A stretch of DNA of 12,288 nt from Verrucomicrobiota bacterium (GTDB lineage: Bacteria > Verrucomicrobiota > Verrucomicrobiia > Limisphaerales > SXQI01). Of the stretch, positions 1 to 7,800 are shown piece by piece. Both the position numbers and the translations under genes were made by a program. Under the pieces are notes generated by a model. The model saw nothing but the letters and a program-made list of their open reading frames with translations, was not told the origin of the DNA and ran no database searches. Every line of letters starts with the position of its first letter. The first letter of the stretch is position 1. The DNA lies in NCBI GenBank assembly GCA_008933045.1, contig WBXJ01000065.1, forward strand, positions 1 to 12,288, read 5' to 3'.

Positions 1-705
1 ATGTCTCTCGATTCTGGGCTCCTGACAATTACGGGTGTGACAAAGGTCTTTGACTCACCGAGTCAGAGTGCCTCACCCGGTGTTTTACGAGGCGTCAACC
101 TGACTTTAGCCGCCGGTGAATCCGTCGCAATTATTGGACCGTCTGGCTCCGGCAAATCCACATTGCTGAACCTGATCGGCACACTCGATCGCCCTTCCAG
201 TGGACAGATTGTTCTGCACGGGAAGGATCTCGCTGCACTTCAGGAAAACGATTTGGCCGAAGTTCGTAACCGACAGATTGGCTTCATTTTTCAACTGCAC
301 CACCTCTTGCCGCAATGCACGGTATTAGAAAATGTGTTACTGCCGACGGTCGCGACGCGAGATGTCGCCTTGCGCCAAGGTGCCCCCGCTCGTGCTCTGG
401 ATTTACTGAAGCGTGTTGGGTTGAGTGAACATGTGCATGCTCGGCCAAGCACCCTCTCCGGCGGTGAACGCCAGCGGGTGGCGGTGGTGCGCGCACTGAT
501 CAATCGCCCCGCACTTTTACTGGCTGACGAGCCGACGGGTGCTCTGGATCGTCAGAGTGCCGAGACGTTGACCCAGCTTTTGCTTGATCTCAACCGTGAG
601 CAAAATCTTGGATTGATCGTGGTGACCCATTCCTTGGATCTGGCTCGCCAGATGAAGCGGGTGTTTGAACTTCGCGACGGCCTCCTAGTTGATATTACCG
701 CATGA
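1..705 (+). CDS. ABC transporter ATP-binding protein, LolD/MacB type
   Basis: Cytoplasmic ATPase subunit (234 residues) that would power the FtsX-type permease encoded next to it. All nucleotide-binding motifs are intact: Walker A GPSGSGKST at residues 46-54, Q-loop Gln98 within FIFQ, signature LSGGE at 152-156, Walker B LLLADEP at 172-178, D-loop ALD at 181-183 and switch His210. The stretch FQLHHLLP followed by VLENVLLP is characteristic of the LolD/MacB/FtsE branch, which drives lipoprotein release or mechanical transmission across the envelope rather than nutrient uptake. Length fits that family (about 220-235). The ATG is the first base of the window, so no ribosome binding site can be seen and a start further upstream cannot be excluded; the family's conserved N-terminus begins about residue 7, so this start is plausible. 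The stop overlaps the permease start by four bases (ATGA), implying translational coupling. Family is clear; the transported substrate is unknown. Confidence 0.95.
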   Translation: MSLDSGLLTITGVTKVFDSPSQSASPGVLRGVNLTLAAGESVAIIGPSGSGKSTLLNLIGTLDRPSSGQIVLHGKDLAALQENDLAEVRNRQIGFIFQLHHLLPQCTVLENVLLPTVATRDVALRQGAPARALDLLKRVGLSEHVHARPSTLSGGERQRVAVVRALINRPALLLADEPTGALDRQSAETLTQLLLDLNREQNLGLIVVTHSLDLARQMKRVFELRDGLLVDITA

Positions 706-3700
706 CCTCGTTTCGACTCATCGTGTGCAGCCTCAAGCATCATTGGCGCACCCATCTCGGCGTTGTGTTAGGAGCGGCGATTGGGACGACTGTTTTGGTG
801 GGTGCCCTTTTGGTCGGCGATTCGGTGAGAGCGAGTTTGCAACAGTTAGCCAAGGCACGACTCGGACAGGTGACTGCTGCGTTGATTGGGAACGATCGAT
901 TTTTTAATGCCAAACTCGCAAAAGCAGTTGCGACTACCAGCGGTGCTCCCACGGCGGCATTCCTGCAACTGCCAGGCACGGTGGCGAGTGGCGAGGGTTC
1001 TGCTCGCGCGAATCGTGTGCAGGTGATGGGTGTGCGGGCGGATTTTTGGCTTCTAGGGCCAACCGAATCTGCGGGGAGCCAACACCGAGTTTTTGAGGAG
1101 ATTCCCACGGGCACTGTCTGGTTGAACGAACCGTTGGCCGAGCATTTGAATGCGCGAGTAGGTGACTCCGTCGTCTTGCGCGTCCCCAAACCCAGTCTGT
1201 TGTCCCGCGATGCCCCGCTCTCACCCACGGAGGATACGGCAGTGGCGTTGCGGCTCAAAATCGATCGCATTTTAAGTGCCTCTGAATTTGGTCGCTTCAG
1301 TTTTCAAGCTAGCCAGTTGCCTTCGCTTAATGCGTTTGTGTCGCTGACTGATTTACAAGATAAGCTCGGCATCATTCACCAAGCGAACGGAATGATCTCG
1401 AGCCTTCAAGAAGCTGAAGGCGTTTCTTCGCAATCTCTTACCCATCAAAGCCGCACGATCACTCGGCTTGATGAAGCATTTCGCGCGCATGCCACACTAG
1501 CTGATCTTGGCGTGCAATTGTTGCCGTTGACGAACGGCCAGTCGGAGGTTCGCACCCCCCGCGTTTTCCTCGATCCTCCCGTGATCGCGGCGGCGCAGGC
1601 AACGAAGCTGGAGGTCATGCCGATCCTGACCTATTTCTCGAACGAACTCCGAGTCCGCTCACGCAGCACTCCTTACTCAATGGTGACGGCCCTTCCGCTG
1701 TCGCAGAATCCGGGTGTGTCGATTGGGACATCCCTTCAAACTCTGTTGCCAGATCGTTTTCAGGATGACGAAATCATCATCAATCAATGGTTGGCGGAGG
1801 ATCTTCAAGCGGCACCGGGGGACGAATTGGAGATGGCTTACTATGTGGTGGGCACCGCACGTCAGCTTGTGGAACACCGCCGTAAATTCCGCGTCCATTC
1901 GATTGTGCCGATGGAGGGTCCGGCGGGCGACCGGACGTTGATGCCGGATTTTCCTGGGATGTCCAATGCCGAGAATTGTCGCGACTGGGATACCGGTTTC
2001 CCTATCAAAACCGACGCGATCCGCGAGAAGGATGAGACTTATTGGAAAACGTATCGGGGTACTCCAAAAGCGTTTGTGTCACTCGCGGCTGGGCAATCGA
2101 TGTGGACGAACCGATTTGGAAATCTCACGGCGTTGCGTTTTAACGCGGCGTCTGCGGAGGTGGAGACAAAACTGCGACAGAGGCTTGATCCGGCAACGGT
2201 GGGTCTCAGTTTCACCGATGTCCGCGCTCAGGCCATCGCTGCCAGCAGTCAGGGGCAAGATTTTGGGCAGCTCTTTTTAGGCTTCAGTTTTTTCCTGATC
2301 GTTTCGGCACTCATGTTGATGACACTGCTTTTTCGGTTCAGCCTAGAACAGCGCAGTTCTGAAATGGGGATTCTGTTGGCGCTTGGTTTTGCGCCACGTC
2401 AAGTGCGTGCGTTGTTGTTGAGTGAGGGTGCGTTGCTTTCGTTGTTGGGTGGCGCGATTGGGATGGTCGGTGGCATGGGTTATGCCCGGGCGATGTTGTA
2501 TGGACTCTCCACGCTTTGGAGATCTGCGGTGGGCACATCCATGCTGATCTACGATGCCCGACTAGCCACCTTGCTCATAGGCGCGTTGTCGAGTGTGGTT
2601 CTTGCGATCCTGACGGTATTCTTGTCAGTCCGGCGGGAGGCAAAGCGACCTGCCCGAGCTTTGTTGCAAGAGACCAGCGGTTCGGAGTTTGAATCGACGA
2701 CGTTGGCTCGTGGGAAAGGGCGGGGCGCGTTTTGGCTCGGAGTGGGGTCGTTTCTTCCTGCGTTAGGGTTGACGTGCTACGGCCTTTTTGATCGTAAAGT
2801 TGCCACGCCAGAAATGTTTTTTGGTGCGGCAACTCTGTTGCTCACGGCTGGAATTGCCTTTGTCACTTGGCTCTTACGTCGCGCCGCAGTGCCGATCGCG
2901 GCCTCGGATCTCACCCTCATGCGATTGGGGTTTCAGAATGTGACTCGTCGCATGGGGCGAAGTCGCGCGATTATCATTTTGTTGGCCTCGGGCAGTTTTC
3001 TGATTGCGAGCATCGGCATTTTTCGACTCGATGCCACGACGGGTCAACACTTGCGGGCCTCTGGCACCGGTGGATTCGCGTTCGTTGGGGAGAGCGCGTT
3101 GCCGGTCATCCAAGACCTGAACACCTCCGCCGGGCGCGACTTTTACAATCTCGACGCCAAGCTCTTAACGAATGTGACTTTCCTCCCCCTACGCCTGCGG
3201 GAAGGTGATGACGCGTCGTGCTTGAATTTGAACCGAGCTCAGAAACCGAGGCTGCTAGGGGTAAACCCCGATGGTTTGGCGCAGCGCAAGGCGTTCACAT
3301 TTGCTGGAGTTGAGACGCAATCTGCCCAGCAGCCTTGGCTTTTGCTCAATCAAAAACTAGCCAATGATGAGATCCCAGCGATTGCGGATGCAAACTCGAT
3401 CCAATGGGCATTGGGTAAAAAATTGGGCGATACTCTACCCTATACAGATGAACAGGGGCGCGTGAGGCGGATTCGACTCGTCGGCGCGGTTGCCAACTCG
3501 ATTCTGCAAGGGTCGCTGATCATTTCAGAGGAAAACTTCGTCAGCCTTTTTCCCTCAGAAAGTGGTTACCGGTTTTTCTTGGTCGATGCTTCCCCCGCCA
3601 TCGAATCAACTTCACTGAGCAACCTCTCAAAACATCTCACCCGTTCGCTGCAGGATCATGGTTTGGAACTCACCCCTGGTGTGAATCGGCTGAACGCGCT

Positions 3701-4097
3701 GAACGCGGTGCAAAACACTTATCTCAACACCTTCCAGATCTTAGGCGGTTTGGGGCTACTTTTAGGCAGCCTTGGTTTGGGTCTTGTCGTGTTGCGAAAT
3801 GTGTTGGAACGACGAACCGAGCTAGGGTTGTTGCAAGCCCTCGGGGTGAACCGAAAACGCGTGCTGGCATTGGTGCTTGGCGAACACGGCCTCTTGTTAG
3901 TCATCGGGTTAGTGCTCGGAATTCTCGCGGCATGCGTTGCCGTTTTGCCTGCGGCATTGACTCCCGGTGCCCCGTTGCCTCTGGGATCTCTCGTGCTAAC
4001 GCTCATCGGTGTCGGGTTGTTTGGAGGGCTCGCTACTTACACGGCTGCACTTTACGCCCTTCGGGGTCGATTGATCGATGCCTTGCGCGGGGAATGA
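702..4097 (+). CDS. Large ABC transporter permease with two FtsX-type modules
   Basis: Inner-membrane partner (1131 residues) of the preceding ATPase. An N-terminal membrane helix at about residues 19-42, ending in the family-typical VGDSVR, is followed by a large extracytoplasmic region to about 520. A first FtsX module lies at about 522-645; a cytoplasmic loop there carries EQRSSEMGILLALGF. More hydrophobic helices fall near 676-696, 705-725 and 757-775, then a second extracytoplasmic region to about 1010. A second FtsX module at about 1012-1118 carries the matching loop ERRTELGLLQALGV. I estimate about ten membrane segments by eye. Two EXXXXXLLXALG-type loops are expected for the ATPase contact. 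LolC/LolE and MacB are roughly 400-650 residues with one module, so this is the fused or duplicated form in which one chain can supply both halves of the transmembrane part. The ATG overlaps the upstream TGA. Substrate is unknown; lipoprotein or envelope-component export is the family-based guess. Confidence 0.93.
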   Translation: MTSFRLIVCSLKHHWRTHLGVVLGAAIGTTVLVGALLVGDSVRASLQQLAKARLGQVTAALIGNDRFFNAKLAKAVATTSGAPTAAFLQLPGTVASGEGSARANRVQVMGVRADFWLLGPTESAGSQHRVFEEIPTGTVWLNEPLAEHLNARVGDSVVLRVPKPSLLSRDAPLSPTEDTAVALRLKIDRILSASEFGRFSFQASQLPSLNAFVSLTDLQDKLGIIHQANGMISSLQEAEGVSSQSLTHQSRTITRLDEAFRAHATLADLGVQLLPLTNGQSEVRTPRVFLDPPVIAAAQATKLEVMPILTYFSNELRVRSRSTPYSMVTALPLSQNPGVSIGTSLQTLLPDRFQDDEIIINQWLAEDLQAAPGDELEMAYYVVGTARQLVEHRRKFRVHSIVPMEGPAGDRTLMPDFPGMSNAENCRDWDTGFPIKTDAIREKDETYWKTYRGTPKAFVSLAAGQSMWTNRFGNLTALRFNAASAEVETKLRQRLDPATVGLSFTDVRAQAIAASSQGQDFGQLFLGFSFFLIVSALMLMTLLFRFSLEQRSSEMGILLALGFAPRQVRALLLSEGALLSLLGGAIGMVGGMGYARAMLYGLSTLWRSAVGTSMLIYDARLATLLIGALSSVVLAILTVFLSVRREAKRPARALLQETSGSEFESTTLARGKGRGAFWLGVGSFLPALGLTCYGLFDRKVATPEMFFGAATLLLTAGIAFVTWLLRRAAVPIAASDLTLMRLGFQNVTRRMGRSRAIIILLASGSFLIASIGIFRLDATTGQHLRASGTGGFAFVGESALPVIQDLNTSAGRDFYNLDAKLLTNVTFLPLRLREGDDASCLNLNRAQKPRLLGVNPDGLAQRKAFTFAGVETQSAQQPWLLLNQKLANDEIPAIADANSIQWALGKKLGDTLPYTDEQGRVRRIRLVGAVANSILQGSLIISEENFVSLFPSESGYRFFLVDASPAIESTSLSNLSKHLTRSLQDHGLELTPGVNRLNALNAVQNTYLNTFQILGGLGLLLGSLGLGLVVLRNVLERRTELGLLQALGVNRKRVLALVLGEHGLLLVIGLVLGILAACVAVLPAALTPGAPLPLGSLVLTLIGVGLFGGLATYTAALYALRGRLIDALRGE

Positions 4098-4139
4098 TTG
4101 AAGGCCGCACTTGACGTCGGCGTCGAATCCAAGATTTTA

Positions 4140-4802
4140 ATGTCCATGAAACTGATCCAAAAACTAGCCGTGTTTGTGCTGGCACTTTCTGCTGTCAATC
4201 AACCCTTCACAGCCCAAGCTCAAGTGGCCAAGCTGCCTTACACAAATTCCTTCGAAGCGGCCGAGTTGAACTCGGTGCCACAAGAGTTCCTAGTCCTCGA
4301 TGGAGCTTTTGCCGTCAAAGAGGAGACCGGCAATAAGTTCCTCGAACTTCCTGGTGCGCCCCTCGATTCATTTGGTGTCCTTTTTGGTCCTACTCTTGCG
4401 GATGGTGTGGTGGTTTCCGCTCGTATTTTCGGCACCGGTCAGAAACGACGGTTTCCGACCTTCTCGGTGGGGTTGAACGGTAACGGAGGCTACAAACTCC
4501 AAGTCAGCCCAGCAAAAAAAACAATCGAGATCTATAAGGGAGATGTCGTGAAAGCTTCCGTTCCCTATGATTGGACCGCTGGCCAATGGACGCGGCTAGC
4601 TCTGACCCTGAATCCCAAGTCGGGACCGACCTGGAAGGTGGAGGGCAAAGTCTGGGCCGATGGTTCACCCGCTCCATCCACGGCGACAATCCTGTGGGAA
4701 GAGAGCGAGCAACCAACTCCAGGCCGTGCATCCATCACAGGCAATCCGTACAGCAACACCCCCATTCGTTTCGACGACCTGTCCATCCATCCAGCAAAAT
4801 AA
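4140..4802 (+). CDS. Secreted protein of unknown function, probable lectin-like beta-sandwich
   Basis: A 220-residue exported protein I cannot name. From the ATG at 4140 the product has a clear signal peptide: Lys4 and Lys8, a hydrophobic core at about 9-19, and an AQA cleavage site after residue 27. The frame is open back to a TTG at 4098 directly after the permease stop, but that start would put 14 charged or polar residues before the signal peptide, so I chose 4140; the ATG at 4146 is an equal alternative. No strong ribosome binding site precedes any of them. The mature part is rich in alternating beta-type segments (YTNSF near the start, FGVLFGP, GQWTRLALTL, IRFDDLSIHP at the end). This pattern resembles concanavalin/LamG-like or DUF1080-type jelly rolls, which bind or cleave glycans in PVC bacteria; that fold is an inference. 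The 42-base gap after the permease suggests cotranscription. Confidence 0.72.
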   Translation: MSMKLIQKLAVFVLALSAVNQPFTAQAQVAKLPYTNSFEAAELNSVPQEFLVLDGAFAVKEETGNKFLELPGAPLDSFGVLFGPTLADGVVVSARIFGTGQKRRFPTFSVGLNGNGGYKLQVSPAKKTIEIYKGDVVKASVPYDWTAGQWTRLALTLNPKSGPTWKVEGKVWADGSPAPSTATILWEESEQPTPGRASITGNPYSNTPIRFDDLSIHPAK

Positions 4803-4865
4803 ATTCCACACAAGAGATCTGAGGTTCGATGCTTCATTTCTCTTCGTGACTCAATTAGTAATATC

Positions 4866-7800
4866 ATGCGTCTAGGTTCACTTCCATACCTCCTCCTGCT
4901 GATCGGGAGCGGTTTCGGCTTTATTTCACAGTGTGTTGCGGCACCCAAGCCACTTCGTGTGCTCTTGGTTTCTGGGGGGTGTTGTCATGATTACGATGCG
5001 CAGAAGAACCTCATTGCTGAGGGTCTCAAGGCTCGGGCGATGATCGAAGTGGATACCATCCAACAAGGAGGCACAGCGACCGATAGCAAAATCGCGCTCT
5101 ACGAAAATCCTGATTGGGCCAAGGGGTATGACGTCATCATCCATGATGAATGTTTTTCGGATGTCAAAGACCCTGACTGGGCGCGTCGAATTCTCAAACC
5201 CCACCAACAAGGGCTTCCTGCCGTGGTGCTGCATTGTGCAATGCACAGCTATCGGAACGGCACTGAGGAGTGGTTTAAATTTCTGGGTGTCACCTCGAGT
5301 TATCATGGAGCGCATTACGCCCATGAAGTGCTGAACCGCGACGCAACGCATCCGATCATGCGGACGCTCGGGCCGGGTTGGTGGAATCCTGCGGGAGAAC
5401 TTTATCACATCGACAAACTCTGGCCCACCGCGCATCCGTTGGCTGCCTCGAAGAATCAGGAGACCGGTGTGGATGAGGTTTGTGCGTGGGCAAATGATTA
5501 CAATGGTACTCGGGTATTCGGAACCACGCTTGGGCATCACAATGAAACCGTGAGCCTGCCAGCCTATTTGGATTTGCTCACACGCGGCACGCTCTGGGCT
5601 GCGGGGCATCTGACTGAGGACTACCTAAAGCCCGCAGAATCACAGGCCCAAAAAGTGCCCATGAATCTTGCTCAAGGAAAGCCCGCAAAGGCTTCGAGCA
5701 CACAAGAGGGCCACCCGGCTCGCGATGCGTTTGATGGTAGCACTGGCACGCGTTGGTGTGCGAATGGCCCTGCTTTTAATGAATGGCTGGAGGTAGAACT
5801 CGATCCCAAGGAGCCAGTTCGCGGCATCACGATTCAGTGGGAATCAAACCAAGCTGTTTATCGATATAAAATTGATGGGGACGATGGGGGTGGTTGGCAT
5901 CCTCTGGTGGACGGGAGCAAAAATGAAATCAAGGGCACCACTACAAATCTCGTGACGGTGACCGGTCTGCGGAAGCTTCGCATCACGTTTCTCAGTGCTC
6001 CCGCCGGTCAATGGGGCAGCATCCATGAAGTCACGGTGTTCGGGGATAAAATGATTCTTGCTGATCTACGAAACCGCGAACGGGAGCAAGAGCGCTCTCT
6101 GGCGGCTGAGGTCAAGGTTCCCGAGGGGTTTGAGACAACAATTTTTGTAAAACCTCCCGCTGTAAATTATCCCGTCTTTGTCGCCGCTGCACCCGATGGC
6201 ACGGTGTATATTTCCTCGGATAAAAATGGGTCGATTGACCGTTCGCCCTATCACGGTCGAGTCTTGCGGGCGCGTGATCTTGATGGGGATGGTCGGGCCG
6301 ACGAAGTAAAAGCGTTTGTTGCGAATGTCGATTCACCACGCGGCTTGGTCTGGGATCACGATCGCCTTTATCTGCTCCATCCTCCTCACCTCAGTGCTTA
6401 TATCGACAAGGACGGCGACGGAATTGCAGACGAAGAAAAGGTATTGGTCAAGAATATCGCTTTTGGATTCAAAGATCGCCCTGCGGATCATACCTCGAAC
6501 GGGATCGAACTCGGAATTGATGGTTGGATTTATTGTGCCATCGGCGACTTCGGTTTTCTCGAGGCTGAGGGAACGGACGGCAGAAAATTGCAGTGTCGCG
6601 GTGGTGGTCTGGTGCGTGTGCGTCCTGATGGTTCCGGATTGGAAATGATGTCGCATGGAACACGAAATATTCTTGAGGTAGCTGTCAGTCCGCTCCTCGA
6701 TGCCTTCGCACGCGATAACACCAATGACGGTGATGGATGGGATGTCAGATTCCATCATTTCGGAGGTCTAAGCCAACATGGTTACCCCTCCTTTTACAAA
6801 AACTTTCGTGATGAATTGCTCGAGCCTCTTGCAGATTATGGCGGTGGCTCGGGGTGTGGCGCACTTTTTCTGAGCGAGCCCGGATTTCCTGCGATTTACA
6901 ACGACGCCGTTTACACAGCGGATTGGGGTCGCGAGTGGGTGTATCGTCATCGGACTTCTCCCAATGGGGCGACGTTCAAGGTGGACCAGACGGAATTTGT
7001 GCGTGCCCCCCGCGTCACAGATTTGGATGTGGATGCAAACAGCCATCTTTATGTCGCGAGTTGGCGCGGTGCCACATTCACCTTTACGGGTGAGGATGTG
7101 GGTTTTCTGGCCCGAGTCTCGCCAAAAGGCTATCAGGCGGAACCCTTGCCTAAATTCTCCAAGCTCGAGAGTTCCGCGCTCGTCAAACTTTTGGAAACCT
7201 CCAGTCACCGCCGCCGATTGGAAGCGCAGCGCGAATTGATTCGACGTGGTTTCAATGATGAGATTGCCGGCCAAATCACTCGCTTGGCGACTGATGAAAC
7301 CAAGCCTCTCGCTTCTCGTGTTGCGGCCGTTTTTGCCTTGAAGCAATCGTTGCACGCACAGTCAACCCCTCGGCTCGTCGAGCTCCTCAAATCACCCAGC
7401 CTGCGCGAGTATCCGCTGCGGGCGATGACCGATAACCTCGCCGAACTCGCGACCGTCCCCGCCGCTCCGATCATCGCCACCTTGGCCGATGCGAATCCCC
7501 GCGTGCGCCGTGAAGCCGTTTTCTCGATGGCTCGGTTGAATCAAAAAACACAAGCTGGTGCTCTCATTCCTCTTCTCGCGGATCCCGACCCCGTCGTCGC
7601 ACACACCGTCGTGCAGGCTCTCAAACAGTTGGAAGGTGCCGAGGTTTGCTTCTCTGTTGTCGATCAGGCAGGAGTCGATGAACCTCGGCGACGTCTCGCG
7701 TTGCAAGTGCTCCAAGGTTTGCATCAAGCTCCGGTCGTCGATGGGGTGATCAGCCGTCTACAAAAAGAATCCAACGCTGCACGCCGTCGTGGTTTGATCA

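Noticed and set aside
4833..4861. A promoter-like pair, TTCATT and TAGTAA with a 17-base spacer, just before the multidomain gene.
   Set aside because: The -10-like box ends four bases before the ATG, so transcription would begin at or inside the start codon; both boxes are poor matches in an AT-rich gap, so I do not call it a promoter.
4942..4944. The multidomain protein as a lipoprotein anchored through Cys23 or the Cys39-Cys40 pair.
   Set aside because: Cys23 is preceded by Ser-Gln rather than a lipobox Gly/Ala pair, and the later cysteines belong to the ThuA motif.
4565..4948. A 127-codon - strand open frame spanning the gap before the multidomain gene.
   Set aside because: It runs antisense across the end of one signal-peptide gene and the start of another, has no recognisable motif, and resembles other shadow frames.
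7100..7300. Search for a dif/XerCD recombination site at the skew change.
   Set aside because: No sequence resembling the 28-base dif consensus was found here or elsewhere in the window by eye; the skew change alone does not prove a terminus.
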